From Plumapathes pennacea (Eukaryota > Cnidaria > Anthozoa > Antipatharia > Myriopathidae), in contig OZ038465.1 in assembly GCA_964036295.1 (NCBI GenBank), positions 19,121,831 to 19,185,830 of the forward strand: a DNA stretch of 64,000 bases. The letters run 5' to 3'. This document shows, piece by piece, positions 48,601 to 59,127 of this stretch; position 1 is the stretch's first letter; the number at the start of each line of letters is the position of its first letter. Both the position numbers and the translations under genes were made by a program. The notes beneath the pieces are model-generated. The model made no database searches. It worked only from the letters and a program-made list of their open reading frames with translations, and had not been told where the DNA came from.

Positions 48601-51600
48601 ACGTGCGGCTGATCGGATTGTCAGGTATTGTGGATGTACGAAACGACTTAAACTACAGAAAAGTTACTGACATGAGCTGTTAGACCCGCAGCTACGGTTT
48701 CTCGTGATACAATGCTGCGCTAAAAAGCGTTCAAGAAGCATGCCTAGTTCCCTTGCCGATTTTTTGGGGGAACATTTCGGTGCATCTTGCAAGTGTTTTA
48801 TTCGATTCCAAAAATTCGCGTTAAGGTTGTACGTGCTAGTTTTACGATCTTCATGACGAAGTTCCCGGGGGCCAATTCAATGAAACATTTAAATATGTAT
48901 GTTAGGAGTTGGACCAATTTCGGTACACGTTGAAACAAACTTTAATTTAATATTGTCACAAAGTGCTGCTGCAGGTATGCATTTGACTTGTATCCGTAAG
49001 GTTTTACAGACTTCCATCAGGTTAAGTCCGTTTAGTGGTGTGAGAATTGTAGTCGAACATTGATTCAGTGGAATGCTGTTCGCCATGACGATGAACCAGT
49101 GTTGGTGTACGTCAAATATAACGAGTCAAACAAGGAATTGTAAATGTCACTGGCGCCGTGAATTATAGCTTATACAGAAGCTTGCCGTTTCCCTCTTTGA
49201 TCTTCAGATCCAAAAGTGGAAAAACTCGAAACATTTGCGGATGAGGTGACGGCCCTCTTGATGAAGTATCCAGGCTTTCGAGTGGCGCGTAATACTTTCC
49301 CGGACCTTTACGCGCAACAACATGGTCAGCACGTAAAACCCAAGGACTTTGGGTACAAGAACCTGGATCACTTGCTCGCAGCTCTTCCTCGTGTTGTGGA
49401 GGTGGGTGTTTGTTAAGTAGACGTACCACTCTTCTTATTTAGATCACAGATCTGATTGTAAGTACTTGCTGTCTCACCCAGTGCATTGTTTTCATTTACT
49501 GGTTTTTGTTTCCAACACGTTAACACACAATCAGTCGATGACTAAATGAGCAAGTAGCACTTTTAGGCACGATAAAACCAATCTTTTTAAAAGGGTCGGA
49601 TGGAAATAGATTGCCAATTGCCTATCTATTTTTGGGCCCTGAAAATGAAGGATCGAGGACTTTGCAGCGCAAAGTTTCAGTTTTATTGTAACGATAATAT
49701 TATTATTATTACCAGTGGTAATCTAAATGCTAATAGCTCGTGCACTGGTCATGTCTTCTCAAGGTGACCGAAACCGGCAACATGGCGACCTTGTGCCTGA
49801 AACGCGAGCGTCTCCTCAAAGTGTTTTCTCGTGAGATCGTGGACTTGTTGAATGTACAACCAGACAAGTCTCTCCCGGTCCGTGCGCTGCCTGCTGTTTA
49901 TCAAAGACACTTCGGCCGCCTGTTTCGTGCCGAGAGCTATGGCTACACCACACTCCAGCAGTTGGTGGAAGAGCTGCCTTCCGTGGTGATGGTGAGTTCT
50001 TCAACGCCAATATGGGAAAGGACACGTACTTTTATTTTACGAATCCAATGATGGACGTGGAATAATCGGTGTGACGTCAGAGAATGACGTCAGCAGATGA
50101 CGTCACTCGATTGCTGGTTGTGTCTTGTTTTTCAGCGTTCGTCATCATTGATCGATAGTGAGCAACCTTGTGACGTCATCTGCTGGCTAGGTGGGCGGTG
50201 CTCGGGCAATACAAAGATGAAAACAATTTTTTAACTTTACTGATATGAAGACAACCTTTGAAGTTTGACCTCGCTCGACAACAATACAGCACAGTTAGAA
50301 CGTACTCATTCTATGGTTTCATTTGAGTTTACTTGACAGTTTTGGAGTGGAATATTCAAATTCGCCTTGTCAGTGAGAGAGTTAAAAGGCTTGAGGTTAG
50401 GCTGGGTTCTAATTCAGCGTCCATGTTTGGTTGTCAGATTTCTGAAGCGGCCAGTAAGCTCCAGCTCACCGCTGTCCAGTGTTTTGCGATCGAGGCGCAT
50501 CAGCTGTTGACTCATCTGCGCGGTTGCGTGACGCTCAACCGATTCGCGCCCAACTTCCAGCAGTTGTACGGGCGACCATGTAAAGCAGCAGACTACGGTT
50601 ACACTCGGATTGCCGAGCTACTGGCGGCCATGACGCACGTAGTGGAGATACGAGGTGTAGGAGTGGAGAAGATAGTGGTGTTGATAGATCACGCTGATGT
50701 GGTCATGTTGGGACATCAAGGTAAGTACGCTTAGTTTGTTTATAGTGTTATGTGTATGTGTATTGGGTTGTGTGTATGTGTGTTGGGGTGGAGAAGATAG
50801 TGGTGTTGATAGATCACGCTGATGTGGTCATATTTGGACATCAAGGTAAGTGCGTTTAGTTTGTTCGTAATGTTGTGTTGTGTGTATGTATGATGGGTTC
50901 TGTGTGTGTGTTGGGGTGGAGAAGATAGTGGTGTTGATAGATCACGCTGATGTGGTCATATTTGGACATCAAGGTAAGTGCGTTTAGTTTGTTCGTAATG
51001 TTGTGTTGTGTGTATGTATGATGGGTTCTGTGTGTGTGTTGGGGTGGAGAAGATAGTGGTGTTGACAGATCACGCTGATGTGGTCATGTTTGGACATCAA
51101 AGTAAGCATGCTTAGTTTTTCGTGGTGTTGTGTTGTCTGTGTGTGTGTTGGGGTGGAGAGTGGCTGGGAGGGAAGGTGGTTGGTTGGTTGGTTGAAGAAG
51201 AAGACGAAACGTTGAGGCTGCTGTTAATGGAATTTTTGTATGTGTGTACGTACAAGTGCGAAGTTGCATATCCTTGCACTTCACCTCATATTGAACTGTT
51301 TATGTGCGCGTTCACAGACGTGAGCAATCAAGCTCCGGATGCGGCTGGGAAGATGAACGCAGCTAGCGGCTCTGAAGATGCCGCGGTTATTGTTGAAGAA
51401 GGTGAAGCAATTCAGTATGTTCCTTGTTCGTCAGCTGTTTCTCTCTCACCTGCACCACTCCACAATACCTGGCAGACCGTAGATTTTTTCTGTCTCCCTC
51501 TCCTGCACCATCCGACAGTACCCGGGCAGATTGTAGCTTTTTGCTGTTTCTCTCCAAGCTCGTATTGTCGCACAGGATGGTCATCTTTGTTCGCGTTTGT

Positions 51601-51966
51601 TTGTGTTTTGTCCGCGTTCTTCGAGTAAAAATGTTACAGATTGCATTTTACAGATCATGCCACGTGCTTTTTATTTTTCATAGAAGTTGAAGAACCGGAG
51701 CAGCTTCAGAGTAACGCGGGGTTAAAAGACATGCAAGGTAAAACTCACAGAGTTTTGTGTTGAAAGCATTTAGTTTCAGTTGTGATAGTGGTATTTTTAC
51801 CCCAGCGTTAAAGTAGTTAGATGGGTGGAGTATTTTGTTGGAAAATTAAAGTTCTCGCGTAGCCTTGCCATATGTTCGCGTATCCATGCTCGCACACGCG
51901 CAAGTACGCGCACTAGGCTACGACACGCGACTACCAACACGTGGTCCACTTAAGTTGTTGTTGTTT

Positions 51967-51997
<31 letters not shown>

Positions 51998-52644
51998 GAG
52001 TTGTTGTTGGGTTGCGCCACAAGACTGCGCATTCCGTTGGTCGTGATATTTTGCAAATGCTGTTCAAACTGACAATCAAAATGTCGGTGAACTGAACCTG
52101 TTATCCTGCACCAGATCTCATTGAACTGAAGAATGAAAAGGCGCGAGTCCCGGATGACCCGCTCATGGCACCCGTACCAGACTCCCTCCCCGAGCCCAGT
52201 CTCACGCCGGCAGCACCCAAGCGTCGTTCAGTCGGAGACCTGATCTCCTTTGCTGGCTTTAATGTGGAACTCGTGTTTTCACCCAACATTCCCAGTCTCG
52301 CTCATCCTGTGGCTGCCGCGCCAGTGACTAGTGACAAAGATTCGGAGCCGAGAGTAGCGACTGAAGAAGGAATTGTGGGAGAGAACGCCACGGGCGAACT
52401 CAGCGAGTCAGCCGCTCGGTTGTCGAGCCAGCACTGTTTCCCAGGCTTCTCTCAAGATCAAGGTGGGGTATTATCTTCTGCGTTTGACGGTACCGCCGTC
52501 TCGAGTGAGGTGGGCTCAGAAAGGGCTTTGTCCCCTAATCCTTTGCAGTCACAAGAACTTAACAGTGGTGAGAAATCCCACAAGAAAATCACCAAGTCCA
52601 AAGTGCGGCTTGCTGCCAATTTCAACTTTGGCTTAAAACAGTAG
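36636..52644 (+). CDS. MARF1: MARF1 (meiosis regulator and mRNA stability factor 1), 21 exons, complete
   Basis: MARF1 is a NYN-domain ribonuclease that degrades target and retrotransposon RNA in mammalian oocytes. Exons: 36636-36992, 37344-37467, 38145-38299, 38880-39378, 39860-40077, 41735-42019, 42301-42479, 42941-43655, 44247-44850, 45274-45473, 45774-46001, 46197-46242, 46668-46873, 47939-48157, 48534-48588, 49208-49401, 49764-49991, 50438-50720, 51318-51401, 51684-51737, 52115-52644. All phases close, giving 1820 residues (human about 1740). Domains: N-terminal RRM (about 7-80), two CCCH fingers (about 105-158), C2H2-like cysteines (about 160-235), NYN (about 378-546; Asp in GVFWDIENC and [10 protein letters not shown]), RRM (about 548-622), RRM (about 828-895), a LOTUS/OST-HTH array (about 895-1620), and the conserved C terminus [13 protein letters not shown]. 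The start is the ATG at 36636; an in-frame upstream codon set exists. The N-terminal RRM and CCCH part is not in the vertebrate protein as I remember it. Confidence 0.93.
37638..37985. repeat. Family D-type repeat, MARF1 intron 2
   Basis: Begins TATACCCCAGACTCCGCCCT and contains repeated CCTTTCATATACC units and CAGTCTGTAAAAGGCACC, like the GGGTAT-repeat elements at 13845 and 25143 in inverse sense. Boundaries are approximate. Confidence 0.45.
38401..38605. mobile_element. MITE family B, TTAA-flanked, MARF1 intron 3
   Basis: Left end CCGTTTTACTCCTGAGAGTG, right end CTCAGGAGTGAAAGG. TTAA at 38397-38400 and 38606-38609. Confidence 0.8.
39385..39500. repeat. Repeat fragment after MARF1 exon 4
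   Basis: Contains AGTAGTCGAAACATCAGTCA and ACTACCCTCACTTGGACGAT, sequence I associate with a dispersed repeat in coral genomes. The class is unknown and no second copy is seen in this window. Confidence 0.3.
39584..39843. mobile_element. MITE with TAA duplication (PIF/Harbinger-type), 260 bp
   Basis: Termini AGGCCATGTCACAC and GTGTGACATGGCCT are perfect inverted repeats, with TAA on both sides (39581-39583 and 39844-39846). The interior has several inverted TTGCAACTTG / CAAGTTGCA units. It ends 16 bases before MARF1 exon 5, so the acceptor region abuts the element. Confidence 0.82.
40217..40747. repeat. Two adjacent fold-back repeats, MARF1 intron 5
   Basis: The first, 40217-40355, has arms TCATGGAAAGTGC...GTTTTTATTCAC and GTGAATAAAAAC...GCACTTTCCATGA. 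The second, about 40367-40747, has ends TACATACTGAGACAT and ATGTCTCAGTATGTA. Short CAGTA tandem runs flank the pair (about 40190 and 40749). Confidence 0.6.
41449..41647. mobile_element. MITE family B, MARF1 intron 5
   Basis: Left end CCCTTTCACTTTTGAGAGTG, right end CTCAGGAGTGAAGGG. TTAA precedes it (41445-41448); the right flank is TTGA, a one-base decay of TTAA. Confidence 0.78.
42060..42280. mobile_element. MITE family B, diverged, MARF1 intron 6
   Basis: The interior GAAAGCTGATGAAACTATCA followed by ATTCTCACTGCATCACTCAT, and GGGAGAATCTGCATTTTGAG, match family B. The left end is degraded. It ends about 20 bases before the acceptor of exon 7. Confidence 0.65.
42523..42675. mobile_element. 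Fold-back element right after a MARF1 donor site
   Basis: Arms 42523-42590 and about 42608-42675 are inverted with about 90% match over nearly 70 bases (CCAAAGGTCG... against ...CGACCTTTGG, with GGAACGCCGTAAGAGTA / TACTCTTACGGCGTTCC inside). It lies 43 bases after exon 7. Confidence 0.8.
43690..44165. mobile_element. MITE family A, with internal insertion and 45-bp tandem duplication
   Basis: The left part (GACTGTCAAAAGTATGG..., GATTCTTGGCCAAG) and right end (TTTTTGACAGTCATCCGAGC) match family A. A 45-base unit containing ACTTTCGCTTCTGATTGGTT is duplicated at about 43862-43951. Lies in MARF1 intron 8. Confidence 0.55.
47718..47937. repeat. C-run plus ~180-bp polypyrimidine tract before a MARF1 acceptor
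   Basis: A 19-base C run (47718-47736), then almost only T and C to the CAG acceptor of exon 14 at 47938. Acts as, or extends, the 3' splice-site polypyrimidine tract. Confidence 0.9.
48219..48476. mobile_element. MITE family C copy, MARF1 intron 14
   Basis: Ends AGAGACACTCTCACCGTAGA and TCTACGGTGAGAGGGCCTCT, inverted. The interior matches the reverse complement of 3072-3319 (AAATGGCCGCCGTCAGTCAC, CGCGATAAAACGTAGAAAAA). TTAA flanks have decayed here. Confidence 0.75.
50665..51110 (+). repeat. Minisatellite of ~128-bp units that copies a MARF1 exon end with its splice donor
   Basis: Units start at GGAGAAGATAGTGG at 50665, 50790, 50918 and 51046. Each includes the coding 3' end of exon 18 (through GGACATCAA) and a GTAAG donor, followed by GT-rich intron sequence. 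Unit 1 is the real exon end (donor after 50720); units 2-4 lie in the intron. Confidence 0.9.
51956..51998. repeat. (TTG)n microsatellite
   Basis: About 13 TTG units in MARF1 intron 20. Confidence 0.95.
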
Positions 52645-54499
52645 GATCCGTAAGGAATGGACAAAATGCTAACTTCCTTTGGCTTCTTTCATTCGGAAAT
52701 TCTGTTCACATTTCGTCGTTAGATTGTTCGTTCTATTGAATAATCGAGGGTAGTAATTTATGAGTGTCTTGCTCTAACTTAAGCTGTTATCGCCTCGACA
52801 GCATGTCCATGTGGTTCTGAGATAGATCAGTTTCTCGTGAGGCCTTGCCTTGTTTGCTTCATGACTTGTGCCAGACTTTTCTCTCATTTCTCGATTTGAA
52901 GGTCTCAGGTTTATTGTTATCAACCGTTGAGTGAGTGTGCGAACTCGAGCTCTGGCAGAAAGATCGCAGCAACGCGAAGTTTTGTTAAAGTTAAGGTCCT
53001 ACATTAGTGTTTTTCGTCCACTTCATGTTCGTCTTCGCAACAGCAGTAAGGAACTAGCATTTCATCGTCAATCCCCTGAAGTCTGAGAAAAGCTTCGTGT
53101 AGTAATCGACTTCCATTCTGTATTTCATTCTGTTCCCGAGATAAATTATACAGTAAGGAGAATTTTATAGCTGATAGCTCAGTTTCCAAGATGAAAATCT
53201 GATTGAGCTGTCAATTTTCATTTAACAGTTGAAGTTAATTGCTCCTTTGATATAACGGGTTGATAAGGAAGTGTCTTGCGATGGCCGTACAGTTGACACT
53301 GGTCCTGGCCACTGGCCGCGTCAAACGCTACCATAATATGCAGACTGTTGGTGGACGGGAACGTCATCTCCCGTGTCACTTGTGCTCGCTCTCTTCTTTC
53401 CCTTATTTATGTGCGAGGGCGTTTCCTATTTTGTACTTTCGTTCCTGAGTGTCACGTAAAACTCGGGGTTTGTGTTCATATCAAGGACACGACGGTTCAT
53501 TGACGAGACAGCGTTGCTTCTCGCACGCTGTTTTCAGTGTCCGCTTCTTCATGTGTCTTTGGTTGGTTGGTAAATTGGTGTTTGCCTTTGTTGTAGTTAT
53601 ATATATTGTAAAACAACTCTCTTTCCCCTAGCTTCAATACAGCGTGGAGTAAGAGTGGTTCCCTATGTCCTGTTTGTATCCCTTGCATGTTATTGCCAAA
53701 ATACCAGAGAATTTTTCATCTCAATTTAGGTTTGCTGTTAGCAAAATGTGCAAAATACCCCAGACGCGTTTTCATTGATGTAAAACGCGAGAGACGTCAG
53801 GAGAAAGGAAGGCGTGATGTTAGATTTCGTAAGACGTCTAGTTTCAGTAGCGAAAATAATTTATTCTTCAGTTTCGTGAAAACCGAAGGAGACCAACAGA
53901 GACATATACAGGGCACTCATTTATTCTTCACGCTTCTTGTCGCTTTTGTTCCAGTGAGCACAGTGAGCACAGATTATGTCTGCAGTTTGTGTGAACCAGT
54001 TCCTTGTGTTTATTTAAAGTTAACATTTCGGTTCAGTTAAAACAGACTGCTATACTGAGTACAAAGTGCTTTGACCTTGTTCCATCTGTTGTAGGAACTG
54101 TTGTAGGAACTATACCCTTGTTCCAGAGGTCCTTATATTTCTCCTTCAAGAGTTTCCCGACAAGAACAGCGGCGACGAAGCGAGCGGAAGGGACCTCTGG
54201 GCGCGCGAGGTAGCAACCTCACTTCCATTAGTTCAGCTGAACTTCGTCGCTGGTTGGTTAATGTTTGACAAACACAATGGCGATCGCGAGCGGGAGGAAC
54301 TGGCATGGAAGTGAGGTTGCTACCTTTGGGCGCCAGAGGTTCCCTCGCCATCGTTCGCCTTTGCCGCTCTCTGCCGAGCCTTCGCCGTTCTTCACGTTCT
54401 TCATTGGCAAGCGAGGAACCTCTGGAACTAGGGTAGATAATCTATAGTGTTCAGTTTTTTCATTTGTAACGGTCGAGCTTTTTCTCCCAGGGCAATAAA
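52645..54499 (+). other. Probable 3' UTR of MARF1, with AATAAA at 54494-54499
   Basis: No exon-like sequence follows the MARF1 stop until AATAAA at 54494. The interval includes a decayed family B fragment (about 53140-53240) and the fold-back element at 54111-54436. UTR extent is inferred. Confidence 0.4.
54111..54436. mobile_element. Fold-back element in the presumed MARF1 3' UTR
   Basis: Outer ends TACCCTTGTTCCAGAGGTCC and GGAACCTCTGGAACTAGGGT are inverted. Inner arms ACCTCTGGGCGC...GGTAGCAACCTCACTTCCA (about 54189-54230) and TGGAAGTGAGGTTGCTACC...GGCGCCAGAGG (about 54305-54345) are inverted too. An RNA copy would fold into a long hairpin. Confidence 0.75.
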
Positions 54500-54744
54500 G
54501 AAAAAGAACTTATAAGGGACAGGTGGCGAACCTGCGTACAGTACTCTACTATAGGTTTGCGTGAAATTCTGTGGGAGTACTGAATCTAACTAAGGTTGCC
54601 AGTAACAATAATAAACTTGTGGTTTTGTTTCAAGTGGTTGTGTTCAGGAAAGCAGGTGACACCGCGGAAATATGTTTTTCGGCCGTGCGGTCACCTCATT
54701 TTTGAGTCAGCGGTCATCGCACAACTGGATTCAAGGGCAGACTT

Positions 54745-54880
54745 TGTAGCTCGGTGTCAGGCGTTCGTAAAATCCCAAGACTTAACCAAGAAAGTCAATA
54801 CTAATAAGACTCGATACTCAACTGTAAGTAAGTTCAAAAATGCATTTTCTATGACAAGTTGTGCACAAGAAAAACATTTG
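54745..54880 (+). repeat. Dispersed repeat R1, partial copy 3
   Basis: GTAAAATCCCAAGACTTAAC then CAAGAAAGTCAATACTA and AAATGCATTTTCTATGACAA, TTGTGCACAAGAAAAAC, as in 33515-33640. Confidence 0.55.
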
Positions 54881-55350
54881 CCACTATCAGATTTAAACAA
54901 AAACCTACAAATAAAGTGTTATCCATCAAACTGATTTCAAGATCTTATTAGAAATTTCATCGGGGTGACTTTTGTTTACTGCTACAGTGACTCAGGATGA
55001 ATCCATCTGAACAATGAAACGACCGCGGAATGGGATTTACGACCAACTTGCTTACCCCACTGAGTTCCACAGAGCTTGCTGCAAATGTTTGAGCTATTTG
55101 GTGAACAGGCATGAAGGTCACGTGCCCACAGCATTCATATTCGTTTTCTCTCGAGAATAGTTCTGATCACAGTCGGCTTTGGACCACCATATGCAAGACC
55201 TTTCCACAAAATCTTTTAGTTCAACTACAACTGGTTGTAGGAATGTGCCAAGAGACTTCGGATCTGTGCTCATTTCAGGTTGGACAGTATATTGACACTA
55301 TCTGAAGTATACAAGATTGAAAACCGCTGATCAATCGATTTGAGGACTGT

Positions 55351-55610
55351 GTGGTCAACTTTGGCTTCTGAACGGCGCCATATTGAGTCATCGAAGCCTC
55401 GAAATTGCCAATTTTTAACAGTAAAAGGGCACCGTCTTAATCACTTCATAGTGGACCGTCTAAATGACGAGGAAGGATTATGTGGTCGACTTTGGCTTCT
55501 AAACGGCGCCATGTTGAGTCATCGAAGCCTCGAAATTGCCGATCTTCAACGGAAAAAGGCACTGTCTTAATCATTTAATAACGGACATCTAAATGCTTAA
55601 ATCGGAGCAT
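55351..55610. repeat. Two tandem ~131-bp units
   Basis: GTGGTC(A/G)ACTTTGGCTTCT followed by (G/A)AACGGCGCCAT and GAGTCATCGAAGCCTCGAAA start at 55351 and 55482. The units are about 85-90% alike. No coding meaning seen. Confidence 0.8.
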
Positions 55611-56021
55611 CTATACATCCCCATATAAGATCGATCGAATGAATAGCAGGGCAAAGTTATCGCAAACGTGGCAAACGTGTAGGAAAGTAGGAGTGCGAGG
55701 AGGTAAGCTACTTATAAAGGCCAATATGGCGTTTTTGTGTATATTTCTGCGATTGTAAAATAGAAAAGGCACCGGTTATAGACGCGTTAATTTGAAGATA
55801 TATAGTTTTTGATCCGCTTATACCTCTGGTGATTCCCTAAAAAATACGCGGCTAGGCAAGTGTCCTCCTATGGCAGTTAAGGACCAATAATCAAAGTTTA
55901 AGATGCCCTGATTCAATTCTCTTTTGCTTGGTTGCCATTTTGAGAGATTTATCGCCCATACTGCGCGTGCGTGCGGCCATGTTGATCGGAATTTCTGGCT
56001 TTTGTCCTGGCTATCCGCAGG

Positions 56022-56184
56022 CCAGTGTTCTTTGCCATGTTTTATGGAGAAATAGAATCACGAGATATCATTGAACTTCCAGACTGCAACCCTGAAAGTT
56101 TTCTGGAACTTCTTCGCTTTCTGTGTTAAGACAACGCCAAGCTGACCGGAAGTGACGTAATCAAGATTAGTACTTTACTAAAAG
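56022..56184 (+). pseudogene. BTB/POZ domain relic (BTBD6-like) with an in-frame stop
   Basis: One frame reads PVFFAMFYGEIESRDIIELP, DCNPESFLELLRFLC, stop, DNAKLTGSDVIKISTLL. It matches the BTB core of BTBD3/BTBD6-type proteins (VFYAMFYG..., IPDVEPAAFL.LL). The TAA at 56127-56129 breaks it and no flanking exons were found. A CAG precedes the start, so it may have been an exon. Confidence 0.6.
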
Positions 56185-56819
56185 GTACATTATTCTTTCA
56201 TTATCTGAAGAGTGTTCGATTTGAGATTTTCAGAGCTGTTGATCGATGGGCTACACATAAATGCGAGAAAAAATTACACTGGAGAAGAGAAAAAAAAAGT
56301 TTACTTGATCCCTTGATCCGCTTTCCACTGACGCATAAGTGAAGAAGAATTTGCGTCTTTTGTGCCCAAGACGAACATCCTGCCAAGAGATGACACTATC
56401 GGTGCTTTTCTTTTCTTCAATAATGCAGTGGAATTGCCTTTGAAGTTTTGAAGCATCCGACGGCAAGCCACAGGAGACGCGTTATGCGCTTTATGATGGT
56501 TTGAGGCCTTAGCAGCTAACTTTTTCTGTGAATCGCAACTTACGTACTTGTGGGGTCCGTTTGTTTGGAAGTCAGGGTGGAACATACTCTGTCACTCTAG
56601 GAATTTATAACAAACTATAGAAAAAGAAAAAATTGCCAAGGAGGCAGGTAAATTAGATACAAAGAAAGAAATGACCAATGGTTACCATGGATACAATGGT
56701 ATTTTAGTTAAACATCCTTTTTAGTAAAGAAAGATAGAATGTATGAAATACAAGTTGGTATTCGTGGTTCACATTCACAATACGGCAAGCAAGGCCACAG
56801 GCTACAAAAAAGGAATAAG

Positions 56820-59127
56820 AGCAGTTAAAAAAAGTAACAATACATTCCAAAACACTGATTGATCTAATTCTTACAAACACTCCGGAGAAAATAACAAACT
56901 CCGGTGTTCTGCGTGTCGGCTTCAGTGATCATAACTTGGTATATGCTTATCGTAAGATTTGTTTTCAGTCTAACAAAACACAAAAATATATATCCACAAG
57001 GCAATTCAAAAACTTCAGTTCTGATAAATTTATAAATGATCTCAAAGCTGTTCTTTGGTCACTCATACAAAGACAACACAAAGCCAGAAAGTATGTGGCT
57101 TGATTGAAAATCTTATTTTCTGAAGGTTGCTGATAAGCACGCACCACTTCGGAATAGACGTGTTCAAAATAAACAGTCGGCTTGGATTTCCACAGATCTC
57201 AAGGCCCAACTGCGCCAAAGAGATCATAAAAAGAAAATTGCAGCCAGAACAAATGACCCCAGCGATTGGGCAAATTTTACATCAGCTCGAAACTCAACTA
57301 ACAACCAAACACGAATGGCTAAAGCAAAATACTACAAAGAACGCTTGAATGTTGAAAACCCTAGAAATAAATGGAAAATAATTAATGTAATGGTACGGTT
57401 ATTAACTCAGTTAAACAAAATAACTGCGAAAGCACAGAACCTCGGACTATAGCCGAGGAATTTAATAGACATTTTACGGAAATTGGCCCTAGCCTAACAG
57501 CCACGAATTTTAGCAACGTCAGGAGTAATGTCCATGATAAATTTGAGGAGTACGTCAACACATCTGCCCAACAAAGGTTTACCTTGCATCACACCAGCCC
57601 ACAAGTCGTAGCCAAAGTTCTAATGAATTTGTCAGCATCAAAAGCCACGGGTCTGGACAATATTCCATGTAGATTAGTAAAGGAAGGGGCAGTAGTGATC
57701 GCGGACTCCTTGACTTCAATATTTGATACGGCCATAACTAAACGCACTTTTCCATCTGAATGGAAACTTGCTAGGGCCAGCCCGGTTTTCAAAAGTGGCA
57801 ACCGTGATGACCCTAACAATTATAGACCAAAATATCGGTCCTATTAGCGGTGGCTAAAGTTTTTGAAAAAGTTGTGTATGATCAACTTTATACATATCTT
57901 CGTGAAAACAAGTTACTATCAATTTGTTAATCAGGTTCTTGCAAACACTACTCAACTCTGACATCGCTGCTGGAGATGGTTGATGAATGGTCATCGAATA
58001 TTGATGATGGATTGGCAAATGCTGTCGTTTTCATTGACTTGAAAAAAGCATTTGACACAGTCGACCACAAGATTCTGATAAAAACACTCGAACTATTTGG
58101 AATCTGTGGCGCCAGCCTTAAATTGTTTAGATCCTATCTAGCAGACCGACAACAGAAATGTTCGGTAAACAGCACATGGTCGAGTGCAAAGTTCTCACAT
58201 GCGGTGTCCCTCAGGGTTCATTAGGCCCTTCACTATTCCTAATTTACATAAACGACCTGCCTAATTGTCTTCAATATTCTACTGCACGCATGTACGCTGA
58301 CGACTCTAATCTCACAATAGCTTGCACTTCATCGACTGAAATGGAAGCTAAAATAAATATCAATTCAATGATATTCGTAAATGGCTACTCGCAAACAGAT
58401 TAAGTCTGAACATTGCCAAGACCGAATTTATGCTGATCACATCACGTCAGAAATACGCTTCAATGGCTGCATATTGACAACAACTTTATCTCCAAGGTCC
58501 CTGTGAGTAAATCTCTTGGCCTACAAATTGATAACACACTTTCGTGGAACGAACATATCCATATTTCAAAGGTGTCTTCAGTGATCGGCGCGATAAAAAG
58601 AATTAGACCCTAAGTCAATCAGTCAACTTTATTTTCAATGTATCACTCCTGGATTCAACCCCACTTTGATTATTGCAGTGAAGTATGGGGTGATATAGGC
58701 GTAGTTTTATCTAATAAATTACAAAAATTACAAAACAGGGCAGCGAGAATTAATCACGTCCTCCCCATTCGACACTTGTTCACAAGAATTACTATTAAAC
58801 TCGCTCAATTGGGATAACCTTTGCACTCGCAGAGGGAAATCTAAGGCACGGATCATGTTCAAAATTGTTAATTATATGGTTCCTGAATACTTGAAGTCTA
58901 AATTCACGAAGTTACCAAATGTAACTAGACACGATTTAAGAGGTATCAGCTCTAAACTGTTCGTTCCCAAACCGCGAACAAATTACGGGAAGAACGGAAT
59001 AAGTTACAGTGGGGCGGTTCTGTGGAACCGTCTCCCTAACGAAATCAGAGCTTGCAACTCTATATGTAATTTCAGAACCAAACTAAAGCAACTACCGTCC
59101 TGCTTCTTTGAAAACTTGTCAGTTCCA
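56820..59127 (+). mobile_element. Non-LTR retrotransposon (CR1/L2-like), 5'-truncated and frameshifted
   Basis: The first part is the end of an APE-type endonuclease (LIDLILTNTPEKI, FSDHNLVYAYRK). Reverse-transcriptase blocks follow: KATGLDNIPCRLVK, WKLARASPVFKSG, VFIDLKKAFDTVDHK (motif A), GVPQGSLGPSLFLIYINDLP (motif B) and MYADDSNL (motif C, YADD kept). The C-terminal part ends VLWNRLPNEIRA. At least four frame changes or stops break it (near 57410, 57845, 57925, 58200, 58400), so it is inactive. Clade by resemblance. Confidence 0.85.
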
